Below, piece after piece: positions 42,066 to 52,419 of a stretch of DNA of 64,000 nt. This DNA is from Merluccius polli (Eukaryota > Chordata > Actinopteri > Gadiformes > Merlucciidae): positions 52,172-116,171 of the forward strand of contig JAOPHQ010005464.1 of the NCBI GenBank assembly GCA_030340625.1. Reading direction: 5' to 3'. Numbering within the stretch: position 1 is the first letter of the stretch; the number at the start of each line of letters is the position of its first letter. The translations under genes and the position numbers were made by a program. The notes below the pieces were generated by a model, which saw only the letters and a list, made by a program, of their open reading frames with translations, ran no database searches and had not been told where the DNA came from.

Positions 42066-42529
42066 GTAGTACATAGTATACGATTTCGGACATTGTATTT
42101 GTATTTCTGTATCTCACAGAGACAGCTCTCTCAGTAGGGGGGCACAGGTGTAGCTCGTAACGCTAACAAAGCTATCAGCAATGGTAAGAGGAGACCACCA
42201 ACCCAAGAACATCAACTGTGTGAGTGTCAGGGTGGACCTGTAGGGGTTGCAGCAGCAGAAGTACACAACCGTTCCTGTTGTAAGCAAGAACATCATGTGG
42301 ATATGGAGACAAAGATGTGCTGCGTGATATCACAGCACATCCCAACGAGGAAGTGGGCCATTTCTCTTCGGGGACGCCAGGCTTCGGCAGGTGTGAGTAA
42401 CCACTTAATGAATGTGCCCCTTTAATTAAAACACCACCGGGTGCTTTTAAAAATGTTCCACTTATGACATCACAAGTCGAAGTGAGTGATGTGTGATGAT
42501 GGATTGATCCAACTCCAGCCTACCAGGTG

Positions 42530-42730
42530 GTACAGGTCACTAGTGGTCACTAGCTGTAACTAGTGGTCACTAGTTATAATAACTAGTGGTCACTTGTGGT
42601 AACTATCGGTAACTAGTGGTCACTAGTGGTAAGTAGTTGTAACTAGTGGTCACTAGTGGTAAGTAGTTGTAACTGGTGGTCACTAGTAGTCACTAGTGGT
42701 CACTAGTGGTCAGGTCACTAGTGGTAACTC
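42530..42730. repeat. CACTAGTGGTAACTAGTGGT repeat
   Basis: Irregular short tandem units, each partly palindromic through ACTAGT. Confidence 0.9.
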
Positions 42731-42879
42731 ATGGAATTAATTCAAACTAAAGAGCCCCTCGAAGGGCCTGGCTGAGCCCGGTGTGTTTTTCTCTGTCGCA
42801 GGATGTCCCCTCCATCACACTGGGCTCTGCATCCAGTGTCATTGCTGTGCCACAGTTATTCATTGCCTGCACTTGAGGC

Positions 42880-43052
42880 GGTGTGTGTGTGTGTGTGTAT
42901 TTGTTGTCGGTGTGTATTTGTTGTGCTGTGTGTGTGTGTGTGTGTGTGTTCATGTGTTTGTGTTCAGTGTGTTTGGTGCGTTCAGTGTGTGTGTGCACAT
43001 TCAGTGTGTTTGTGTTCAGTGCATTCGGTGTGTGTGTGTGTGTGTGTGTGTG
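42880..43052. repeat. (TG)n and TTCAGTGTGTTTGTG repeats
   Basis: GT-rich stretch with interspersed TTCAGTG units. Confidence 0.9.
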
Positions 43053-43259
43053 TTCACCTTGAGATGCCTGCTCTGGCAGGGTGGTGTAGTGCGGGCCGTG
43101 GGGGGTCTTTAACCTACATAGGAACATTAGTGAGGCTAAACACACCTCGCCAACCTGGCTGGAAACCTGCCAAGAGCCAGATGTTTGGAAAGGAACGTGT
43201 GTGTGTGTGTGAGTGAGTGAGGTTATAGTGTAGGTTTCTCTTTCATATTCAATGACGGG

Positions 43260-43390
43260 ATTGATATCCTGCTGTAGTTTTTTGGGGGTTGTAGTTTTTT
43301 GGGTTTTTAGTTTTTGGGGTGTAGATTTTTTGCGGTTGTAGATTTTTGGGGGTTGTAGTTTCTTTGTGGTTGTAGTTTCTTTGCAAAAAA
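43260..43390. repeat. GGTTGTAGTTTTTTG repeat
   Basis: About seven irregular units of 15-20 bp rich in G and T. Confidence 0.8.
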
Positions 43391-43484
43391 TGTAACACCT
43401 TGACAATTTTAGACTCGTTTTAGGGGTGCTCAAGCACCCCCAAATTTCATCTCAGCACCCCTAATTTTTTAAATTATTATTATT

Positions 43485-43603
43485 TGTGACGATGTCGTAT
43501 TGTGATCGTCACTCGCCTTGTAATGGCGTCACTTGTGGGGATATCTAAGGCGCAATAAGCGTTGGCGCACTACGGCGTGAATGCCGAATGTAAATAGTCG
43601 GGT

Positions 43604-43695
<92 letters not shown>

Positions 43696-44404
43696 GCTAT
43701 CACCCGTCACCATAACCCAGTCACCAGTCACTTCATGAAAACATCACTGTCACGTAAATAATCACTCGTCACTTTGTTTCACTCACTGTTTATTTTGTAG
43801 CCGGCACAAATAACAGGGCAGGGTAACATTAGCGACAAACGCATCTGATTATTTCATTTCAGCCATTGCAGTATCCCGGTCCAACAATCACCACTTTACG
43901 CACGTCTGTCACTTATACTCACCGTCTCACCGTCTTGCCGATTAAAGGGGAAGTGCGGGGATGACTTCCGTACTTATGACAGCGGTACGTACCGGGTCAG
44001 ACCATTCTCGGATGAAGGCAGGGGGTATTTCGGTATGACAGTGTAAGAGGTTGATATGCAGGTCAACTTTATTGTGTGTGTGTGTGTACTAATTGAGTAT
44101 TATATAGAATAATGATTATAATAGTATAGTTATTATTATATATTATTATTGTATACTATATATTTATTAGTGGGGACCATGTATATATAGTTATGGATAC
44201 GGTGTTAATGGATGGATTGGCCGATGGGTGGAGCAAGGGGATGCCTTGGCCTATTTTAGGCGGGAATATTTCTTTTGTTTGGCGGGGGCTTGGAGAGGGC
44301 TTGTGCCTAAGCCTGGAGGTTTTATGGAAAATAAATGTGGAAAACCAAAACCAATTGGTGTGTTTCTTCATGGACTGATCGACCACGAGTTACCCAGTAC
44401 GACA
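43485..44404 (+). repeat. 5' LTR of the Gmr1-like element
   Basis: Runs TGTGACGATGTCG to CAGTACGACA (920 bp). It contains an (AT)n run of about 89 bp at 43606-43694. It differs from the 3' LTR, by my reading, only in the AT run length and one substitution near 44171. Confidence 0.93.
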
Positions 44405-44425
44405 TTTGGTGACAGCGGTTTTTGG
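44405..44425 (+). promoter_or_regulatory. Primer-binding region
   Basis: TTTGGTGACAGCGG lies directly after the LTR, the usual position for tRNA priming. The tRNA partner cannot be assigned by eye. Confidence 0.5.
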
Positions 44426-44450
44426 GAGCCAGTGGCCGAGGAGAAACACC

Positions 44451-47400
44451 ATGCGGCGAAGAAGACAAAGAGACCTGAGCGGACAAGCACAGGAGGCAGA
44501 AGGTGAGGCTGAGGAAGAAGCTCACAGGCCTATGTCCGAGATCGCAACATTAAAGGCGATGTTTGGGGACTTTCTGCGGACGCAGGAAATAAAGGACAAA
44601 GAATGGAGGGAATTTGAGAAAAACCAAGAGGAGCGGTGGCGATATATGGCATACCATCTCAGGGACAGGAAGGAGGAGCCAGTAAAGGACAGGGTAGAAG
44701 GCATGCAAGCCACAGCCCGAGTCGCAGCAGCTCCAACAGCACATCCAGCGGCGGCAGCAGCACCAGAGGTGGTGGCCTCAGCGGCAGGAAACCAGGCAGC
44801 AGCAGCGGCAGCAGCAGAGTCGGTTCCAGCAGCCTCTGGAGAGGCAGTGCAGCATCCAGGACATCCGGCAGTGGTCGTGGACGCAGGGCTACCCAGGATC
44901 CACCAGGGTCAGCTGTCGGGATGGAGAGGCCCAAAAATGCAGCGCTTCCTGGAGGAAGAGGACATTGAACATTTCCTCACAATGTTTGAACGCATGGCAA
45001 CCGTGAGCCTGTGTCCTGTAGGAGAGTGGGCAATCTACTTGGTCCCTTTGCTGACGGGAAAGGCAAGAGCGGCCTACATAGCAATGGACATGGACGACAC
45101 GCTTTGCTATGACAAGGTCAAAGCGGCCATTTTGGCTAAGTATGAAATTCATACAGAAACTTATAGACTCAGGTTCCAAGCACTGGAGGTCTTACCCGAG
45201 GAGACCCCCAAAGAACTCTTTACAAGGCTCGGTGAACTTTATGAGAAGTGGGTGGCTCCAAAGACTCACACCAAAGAGCAGATCGGGGAGAAGATTGTGT
45301 TGGAGCAATTCCTACGGATGGTCAACGCAGATGTCCAGTTGTGGATCCGGGAACACAACCCCAGCACAGCGCGAGAGGCAGTGCTCCTGGCGGACTCCTT
45401 CATAGCGGCTCGTCGACACTCCAGGTCCTACCAGTTGGGCGGGGGTCAAGAACCCGGCCCACCTCCATGGGGTAAGTCTGAGGGTGGTCGGGAAGGTGGT
45501 CGAGGCAGGCAGTTGGGTAGTTACCCCAGGAACCCCGTAGTAGCAGTGGGGCACCCCAGGGATAGTGGGCCTGGCAACCAGCCAAGCAGAGTAGTACCGC
45601 CTGTTTTTAATGCGAGACTAGCAAAGGACCCGGTAGTGTGTTATCACTGTGGCCAGCCTGGACATATTAAGCCTAAATGTCCCCTATTGAAGCCAAAAAC
45701 TTCTTATGTATGTAGTATAGGGGGGCAGGAGGGGGAAGGGCAGAGCCCAGAACACCAGTGGGAGTCGTTGGTTTGGGTAGGAATCAGGGGTAAACGGGTG
45801 CAGGCAATGGTGGACACAGGTAGCAATCAGACGCTAGTGAAGGCCAACCTAGTACCCAAATCTGCCATAAACCAGGGACAAACACTCACTACACGGTGCA
45901 TCCATGGGCACCATAAAACCTACCCCACCGCAGATCTGTATCTGCAGATTGAGGGCCAAGAGTACCTGGTTACCGTTGGGGTGCTGCAGGACTTGCCGTA
46001 CCCCGTGGTGCTGGGGAAAGATATGCCAGGTCTAGTGCACCTTTTGGCACCTGAGAAAGCCTGTAACATGGTTGTTACCAGGGCACAGGCCTCAAGGGAC
46101 AGTACGTGGGATGAGCTTCCATTCGCTCAACCCAGTACAGAAGGAATTAAGACTAGGAGTCAGAGAAGGAGGGACAAGTTTCAAGGAACCCCCGTTCTTG
46201 AAACAGTGCCTGTACCATCTCGTGACTCTAGTGAACAGACTGCAATCCCAGCCAACATTAGGGAACTGCAGCGAAAGGATGGAACCCTTACTGCCTTCTA
46301 TAGGGATTTGGTAGAGGATGGTGGTGGGAATGCGGAGGGGCCCAAGTTTAGGCTTAAGCAAGGCATTCTGTACCGCCATGGGGAGGAAGGGGAGCAGCTG
46401 GTGGTGCCAGTTAGTCTAAGGGACAAGGTGTTAGAGCTTGGGCACTCTAGTCCTTGGGCAGGGCACCTAGGACAGAATAAGTCGTGGGAAAGGGTGGCAG
46501 GACGGTTTTACTGGCCGAACATGTACATGCAGCTGGTGCAATATTGCAGGTCCTGTCCCCAGTGTCAGATGACAGCACCTGGTGAGAAGGGCAACAGGGC
46601 ACCTTTAGTCCCGTTGCCTATTATAGAGGTGCCTTTCAGAAGGATTGCTATGGATATTGTGGGGCCTCTGGAGCGTAGTCGGCGAGGAAACCGCTACATC
46701 CTGGTGATCTCAGATTATGCTACCAGGTACCCAGAGGCATTTCCTCTTAGAAATGTAAAGGCCAGGCAGGTAGCAAATGCACTTTTACAGCTACTAACGA
46801 GGGTAGGGATCCCTAAGGAAGTACTCACAGACCAGGGCACAAACTTTACATCTAAGTTCCTGAAGCAGGTGTATCAGTACTTAGGTATCAAACCTATTAA
46901 GACCACGCCTTACCACCCTCAGACCGACGGGCTGGTGGAGCGGCTAAACCAAACCCTGAAGTCAATGCTGCGCAAGTTTGTGTCCGACACAGGTGCAGAC
47001 TGGGACGAGTGGCTACCATACCTGCTGTTCGCCTACCGGGAGGTTCCCCAGTCATCCACAGGCTTCTCACCTTTCGAGTTGCTCTACGGGAGGAAGGTGA
47101 GAGGTCCATTGGATGTGCTGAAGGAAGCCTGGGAGGGGGAGCAGCCGGAACAGCAGGTGAATGTGTTGTCCTACATTTTAAAAATGAGGGACAAAATGGA
47201 GGCCCTGACGGAGGAGGTGCAGCAGAACATGAAAACTGCACAGACCACCCAGAAACGGTGGTATGATGAGGTGTCGAGGGAGCGTTCCTTCACACCAGGA
47301 CAGAAGGTTCTCCTGTTACTGCCAACCTCGGAGAGCAGTCTCCTGGCTAAGTGGCAGGGACCCTACGTGGTAGAGCAAAAGACTGGGCCGGTGACCTACC

Positions 47401-48608
47401 AGGTCATCATGCCAGAAAGGAGGAAGCAGCGCCAGACGTTCCACATCAACCTCTTGAAGGAGTGGGTGCCCCGTGAGGAGCCTGCAGTGGTGCTGTTTGC
47501 CAGGACAGTGGAGGAGGAAAACGAGGGAGAGGAGCAGTTTTTCCCAACCCGCCAGGCGTCGGGAGTCGAGGTAAATGTATCCCACCTCTCTGCTTCCCAA
47601 CAGGAGGAGCTGCGTGGCAGTTTCCCGGAGGGACTGTTTGCAGAGACTCCAGGGCTGACACAGTTGATCCACCATCATATTACCCTGAAGGAACCGGGGC
47701 CAATCAGGGTCCCCAGTTACCGCATTCCGGCCCAGATGGTCCCGAAGCTGAAGCAGGAGTTGGACGTCATGAAGGAGATGGGGATCATAGAGCCATCTCA
47801 GAGTGAGTGGTCATGCCCCATTGTGATTGTGCCGAAAAAGGACGGTAGCCTCAGGTTCTGCAACGATCTGAGGAAGGTAAATGCCATTTCTACCTTTGAT
47901 CCATACCCTATGCCCCGAGTGGATGATTTGCTGGACAGACTTGGTGCTGCCAAGTGGCTTACCACTCTGGACCTTTGTAAGGGGTATTGGCAGGTTCCTC
48001 TAGCAGAGGAAACCAAACCTTTGACAGCATTCCGTACACCCTTTGGTTTTTTTCAATATACTGTCATGCCATTTGGATTGAAGGGGGCGCCGGCGACTTT
48101 CCAACGCCTCATGGATGGGGTATTGGAGGGTGCATGGGAGTATGCGGGGGCGTACCTCGATGACGTCATTTTCAGTGCAACATGGGAGGAGCATCTGGTC
48201 CACGTACGAGACGTGTTCCAGAGGATCAAGGACGCAGGCCTGACCATCAACCCTGCCAAGTGTTCCCTGGCCAAGTCACAGGTCGAGTACCTGGGCTTCA
48301 TCATTGGCAGTGGAGTAGTGAGGCCACAGGTGGGGAAGGTGAGTGCCCTCACAGATACCCCAGTGCCGAAGACCAAATCGCAGGTGCGGTCTTTCCTGGG
48401 AATGGTGGGGTGGTACAGACGTTTCATCCCCAATTGTTCGAGTAGGGCGGCTGTCCTAACCGAACTGACTAAGAAGGACACTAACCACAGGATTACCAGG
48501 TGGTATTTGGCTCTGCAGCCATATCAGTTCCAGGTTAAGTACAGGCCTGGAGCCCAAAATGTGACGGCAGACTATTTGTCAAGAGTTTTCGAGGACGAAA
48601 ACGCTTGA
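44451..48608 (+). CDS. Gmr1-like Gag-Pol polyprotein (RNase H core missing)
   Basis: The first ATG is at 44451 (MRRRRQRDLSG); the frame is open upstream without an ATG, so I take 44451, giving 1385 residues with no internal stop. Gag has a SCAN-like region (about 234-323: RFQALEVLPEETPKELFTRL, THTKEQIGEKIVLEQFL) and a CCHC knuckle (about 396, CYHCGQPGHIKPKC). The protease has VDTGSNQTLV (about 453). The integrase has an HHCC finger (about 664-705) and D-D-E at MDIVGP (733), TDQGTNF (793) and LVERLNQ (828). The reverse transcriptase follows (VPKKDGSLRFCNDL about 1126; YLDD about 1235). After ELTKKD the frame jumps to RITRWYLALQPYQF and TADYLSRV, so the central RNase H with its catalytic acids is lost. 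Gag and Pol share one frame, with no shift. Confidence 0.9.
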   Translation: MRRRRQRDLSGQAQEAEGEAEEEAHRPMSEIATLKAMFGDFLRTQEIKDKEWREFEKNQEERWRYMAYHLRDRKEEPVKDRVEGMQATARVAAAPTAHPAAAAAPEVVASAAGNQAAAAAAAESVPAASGEAVQHPGHPAVVVDAGLPRIHQGQLSGWRGPKMQRFLEEEDIEHFLTMFERMATVSLCPVGEWAIYLVPLLTGKARAAYIAMDMDDTLCYDKVKAAILAKYEIHTETYRLRFQALEVLPEETPKELFTRLGELYEKWVAPKTHTKEQIGEKIVLEQFLRMVNADVQLWIREHNPSTAREAVLLADSFIAARRHSRSYQLGGGQEPGPPPWGKSEGGREGGRGRQLGSYPRNPVVAVGHPRDSGPGNQPSRVVPPVFNARLAKDPVVCYHCGQPGHIKPKCPLLKPKTSYVCSIGGQEGEGQSPEHQWESLVWVGIRGKRVQAMVDTGSNQTLVKANLVPKSAINQGQTLTTRCIHGHHKTYPTADLYLQIEGQEYLVTVGVLQDLPYPVVLGKDMPGLVHLLAPEKACNMVVTRAQASRDSTWDELPFAQPSTEGIKTRSQRRRDKFQGTPVLETVPVPSRDSSEQTAIPANIRELQRKDGTLTAFYRDLVEDGGGNAEGPKFRLKQGILYRHGEEGEQLVVPVSLRDKVLELGHSSPWAGHLGQNKSWERVAGRFYWPNMYMQLVQYCRSCPQCQMTAPGEKGNRAPLVPLPIIEVPFRRIAMDIVGPLERSRRGNRYILVISDYATRYPEAFPLRNVKARQVANALLQLLTRVGIPKEVLTDQGTNFTSKFLKQVYQYLGIKPIKTTPYHPQTDGLVERLNQTLKSMLRKFVSDTGADWDEWLPYLLFAYREVPQSSTGFSPFELLYGRKVRGPLDVLKEAWEGEQPEQQVNVLSYILKMRDKMEALTEEVQQNMKTAQTTQKRWYDEVSRERSFTPGQKVLLLLPTSESSLLAKWQGPYVVEQKTGPVTYQVIMPERRKQRQTFHINLLKEWVPREEPAVVLFARTVEEENEGEEQFFPTRQASGVEVNVSHLSASQQEELRGSFPEGLFAETPGLTQLIHHHITLKEPGPIRVPSYRIPAQMVPKLKQELDVMKEMGIIEPSQSEWSCPIVIVPKKDGSLRFCNDLRKVNAISTFDPYPMPRVDDLLDRLGAAKWLTTLDLCKGYWQVPLAEETKPLTAFRTPFGFFQYTVMPFGLKGAPATFQRLMDGVLEGAWEYAGAYLDDVIFSATWEEHLVHVRDVFQRIKDAGLTINPAKCSLAKSQVEYLGFIIGSGVVRPQVGKVSALTDTPVPKTKSQVRSFLGMVGWYRRFIPNCSSRAAVLTELTKKDTNHRITRWYLALQPYQFQVKYRPGAQNVTADYLSRVFEDENA

Positions 48609-48621
48609 AGGGGGGGGGTAA
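48609..48621 (+). promoter_or_regulatory. Polypurine tract
   Basis: AAGGGGGGGGG sits a few bases before the 3' LTR; the expected plus-strand primer for LTR retrotransposons. Confidence 0.8.
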
Positions 48622-48740
48622 TGTGACGATGTCGTATTGTGATCGTCACTCGCCTTGTAATGGCGTCACTTGTGGGGATATCTAAGGCGCAATAAGCGTT
48701 GGCGCACTACGGCGTGAATGCCGAATGTAAATAGTCGGGT

Positions 48741-48794
<54 letters not shown>

Positions 48795-49503
48795 GCTATC
48801 ACCCGTCACCATAACCCAGTCACCAGTCACTTCATGAAAACATCACTGTCACGTAAATAATCACTCGTCACTTTGTTTCACTCACTGTTTATTTTGTAGC
48901 CGGCACAAATAACAGGGCAGGGTAACATTAGCGACAAACGCATCTGATTATTTCATTTCAGCCATTGCAGTATCCCGGTCCAACAATCACCACTTTACGC
49001 ACGTCTGTCACTTATACTCACCGTCTCACCGTCTTGCCGATTAAAGGGGAAGTGCGGGGATGACTTCCGTACTTATGACAGCGGTACGTACCGGGTCAGA
49101 CCATTCTCGGATGAAGGCAGGGGGTATTTCGGTATGACAGTGTAAGAGGTTGATATGCAGGTCAACTTTATTGTGTGTGTGTGTGTACTAATTGAGTATT
49201 ATATAGAATAATGATTATAATAGTATAGTTATTATTATATATTATTATTGTATACTATATATTTATTAGTAGGGACCATGTATATATAGTTATGGATACG
49301 GTGTTAATGGATGGATTGGCCGATGGGTGGAGCAAGGGGATGCCTTGGCCTATTTTAGGCGGGAATATTTCTTTTGTTTGGCGGGGGCTTGGAGAGGGCT
49401 TGTGCCTAAGCCTGGAGGTTTTATGGAAAATAAATGTGGAAAACCAAAACCAATTGGTGTGTTTCTTCATGGACTGATCGACCACGAGTTACCCAGTACG
49501 ACA
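48622..49503 (+). repeat. 3' LTR of the Gmr1-like element
   Basis: 882 bp; its (AT)n run is about 52 bp (48742-48793). Otherwise almost identical to the 5' LTR. Confidence 0.93.
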
Positions 49504-49740
49504 TTATTAATTATTATTATTTTCTGAAATCATTTTTAGCCCTCTAACATTAGATTTTGCAAACTTGTCTCCTCTTACATTTATTTACGTCACAAATACT
49601 TTATTTATTTATTATCAGATTATATGTCATTTTCTAGTTGAATACAATATGTTTGTGTGTGATTGTCAGTGCAAAGAGGGAGAGGGGAGGATGGAGAGAG
49701 AGAGGACAGAGAGCAAGAGCAGGAAGAACCAGGTGAGAAA

Positions 49741-50720
49741 CTGTGCGTTCACACCGAAAGCGCACAAAGAGGAATCCGCCTTGTCCACTCCATCTAAGTC
49801 GCATATGTCGCTTTTGTCCCCCTTCAGAATGTTCGTTCTTGCTTCTAAATTTAAAGGGCCAGCACGCCACACGCGCTAAACACCACCACGCAACTACTGC
49901 TGTAGCACAGCCCATTTACCGACATCGTTGATCACGGAAAGTTACTTGATGGAAAGTTACTTGATATAGTCATTAAAAACAGAATTATTCCCCAATTATA
50001 TCATGGTCTGGGTGAATACTCGATTCTGATTGGCTGGAGGGTGTTGGTTAAAAAGTGTTTATTTAAACCTATGAAAGACGTTGACGCTATGAAGACGCTA
50101 TGGCCACGTTGCTTGGCAACGCCTGCATACGGGAGATATTCACGATTTTAACTCTAAAACACATTAAAGTATTATTAATTGATTAAATATTTCATTCTTT
50201 CGTAAGTGACAATGGTACTTTGCGGAAGCAACCGTCCTCCGCGTCGTCCATTCATTTCTGTTAATGGACACCTTGTCGGGCATTATCCCTTACTTACTCC
50301 CCAATCATATTTACGGAAATGATCATCCCAAATAAACACTGATTTTGCCAAATGTAATGTTGTCAAATCATAGAGGACATCATAGAGGTGTTCTGCTACG
50401 GCAGCAATCAGCATTTCCAGCGACATCTTGGAACGAATGTTTGGTAGGAACTAAAGTTATGCGGGTCTGACCGAGGGACGACAGCAGAACGAGACATCCC
50501 CATTGGCTATCGATGGATTTTCCACCTTTCCCTCCTAGACGCGTCATAGCTCATTTACATAAAGTTGGAGGATTTTTAACTTTTTTAATCCTCCTAAGTC
50601 ACCTAGTCCACTGCCTCCGCCAATTCTTCTTTTCCCTCTTTGTCTGCCTGGCTCCTAATACACACTGAATGACTTCCGGGATCATTTTCCTCTTTGTGCG
50701 CTTTCGGTGTGAACGCACAG
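49741..50720. mobile_element. MITE with about 32 bp terminal inverted repeats
   Basis: CTGTGCGTTCACACCGAAAG plus CGCACAAAGAGGA at 49741-49773 is mirrored at 50688-50720. Flanks share only AGAAA, so the target duplication is unclear. No transposase frame. A tandem GGAAAGTTACTTGAT pair lies at 49936-49966. Confidence 0.65.
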
Positions 50721-51008
50721 AAAGTGGACAGATAGTGAAGTCAAGACTGTTATAGTGGCAAAACAGTAACTGTTTAGCCGAGAGAAAAAAAAATCCCATT
50801 CACAACATAATTTTACATGTATTTCATGGATGCTATGTGTTTTTTCCCACATTAAATGCTTTCCAGAAGTACACTTAGAACATATGTCAGTGGACTTCAT
50901 TCTAAAGTGCACATCTTCATTAAAAAACACTTCCTAGATAACTATATATGCTATTTGTTTATTTTCACAATACAAGGAGAAAGAGAAGAACAGGGAGAGT
51001 CTCTGGGA

Positions 51009-51013
<5 letters not shown>

Positions 51014-51047
<34 letters not shown>

Positions 51048-51080
51048 AGACCAGAGAGACAAATGAGGAGACAGAGAGAG
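51014..51080. repeat. (GA)n microsatellite
   Basis: About 17 GA units and a second shorter run. Confidence 0.9.
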
Positions 51081-51149
51081 AGCAGCATACCGGCCACCAA
51101 GCCAGCAGGTCAGCAGAGAGTAGCTGAACAAATTGACAACTCTTAATTA

Positions 51150-52321
51150 CAGTAACACACACACACACACAAACACAGTTGTGTGCACATTGGCAAATCA
51201 GTTTAAGCTCTATCAAGTTGCATGGACTACCAGTTGTAGATAGCATTTTCCAAGTCTCAGCACAGACTCTTCATAACATTCGAAAAATGGCTTGAACTGG
51301 ATGACTGCCAATCCAAGATTGAAGCGACAGACCACGTGGATGTCCTGTGTTGAGTCTGCACAATGAAGTGAGGTTGTATATGATGTAAAAACCTTTAATT
51401 TTTTCTGACCACGGTACTTTGGGCCATTTGCCACTCGGATCTTTAAAGGGTTGTCCCCATGTACTGTATGTACTTAGGCCTCAAGAGCCCTTCTGGTGCC
51501 GGCAGACATAGAAACCACCCAGCAGGGCACGCTTTGCGAGCGCACCCAAAAAAATGTTTTACTCCTTCACCTCCACTGCTGCTCAGACACTGCATTCTCA
51601 TTAGGGGCTGAGCCCCCCTAAAGGTCTGATCCTAGAATCGCCCCTGCACCTATCTATCGTCTCTGATTTCACCATCACATCATGTGTGTGTGTGTGGTGT
51701 GTGTGTGTGTGTGTGCGTGCATGTGCCAGTTGCCGTGGTCATGGCGTGCTAAAGACTCACCCCTCTGCTACACCGGGCATGAACACGTCACATAGCGTCG
51801 AGCCGTAAGGTTACGCTCCCACTATAGTCAATGAGAGCTGCTACACCAGTTCCGTCTGACGCGCAGCAGACACGCAGCAAAATCCTAAATTAGAAATCAA
51901 GTCTACTTTCACGCGCGTCCTCTACACCAGAATCAATGACGAAACATGCATTTGTGTGTGTTTTCGAAGTTTAAGTATGTGTGTCTGTCAGTACATTAAA
52001 TCATGTCTAAAATAATAAAGATCAATAAAGATCTTAATTTCTGCATACAATTGCATGGTAGTATACTGTATATTATACCATACCATACTGTATATTATAC
52101 CATATACCATATATTATAGTTGTTGTTTTTTACCGTGTGTGTGTGTTTGTGGTAAATACTCTGTAATAGTAAATAGACTGTTGTGCACCCAAATCCGTCT
52201 CCTAATCCTTTGAATTCTCCGCAGTAAAAAGAAGAGTGCAAGGGCTTTCCTTTTGTTTACTGCTGGCACTAAATAAAACGTCAGGATAAAAAAGAATTAA
52301 AAAACACATTCATAGACATAC

Positions 52322-52354
<33 letters not shown>

Positions 52355-52419
52355 ATGAGATGTGCATCTAGCTACATTAATGATAGCAAAAACGTACCCA
52401 TTAATCACACAAAACTCGG
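51150..52419. other. Unassigned, with microsatellites and MITE fragments
   Basis: A TTAGGGGCTGAGCCCCCCTA palindromic end at 51600 is of a type seen at transposon ends. (GT)n lies at 51683-51720 and (AAT)n at 52322-52353. No coding exon was recognised. Confidence 0.4.

Larger units (their letters stand above)
43485..49503 (+). mobile_element. Gmr1-like Ty3/Gypsy LTR retrotransposon, recent insertion
   Basis: LTRs at 43485-44404 and 48622-49503, flanked by the 5 bp duplication TTATT (43480-43484 and 49504-49508). One long gag-pol frame lies between, with a purine tract before the 3' LTR. Integrase precedes reverse transcriptase, as in the Gmr1 group of deuterostome Gypsy-like elements. The RNase H core is missing at the 3' end, so the copy may need help from another element. 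Confidence 0.92.

Noticed and set aside
42747..43433. 228-codon minus-strand frame with HTHTHT stretches
   Set aside because: Produced by CA/GT microsatellites; no conserved domain or splice evidence.
44636..44968. Overlapping frame of 110 codons rich in Ser/Gly within the Gmr1-like gag
   Set aside because: It is a shadow of the gag frame over a GC-rich, Ala-coding repeat; no start context or domain.
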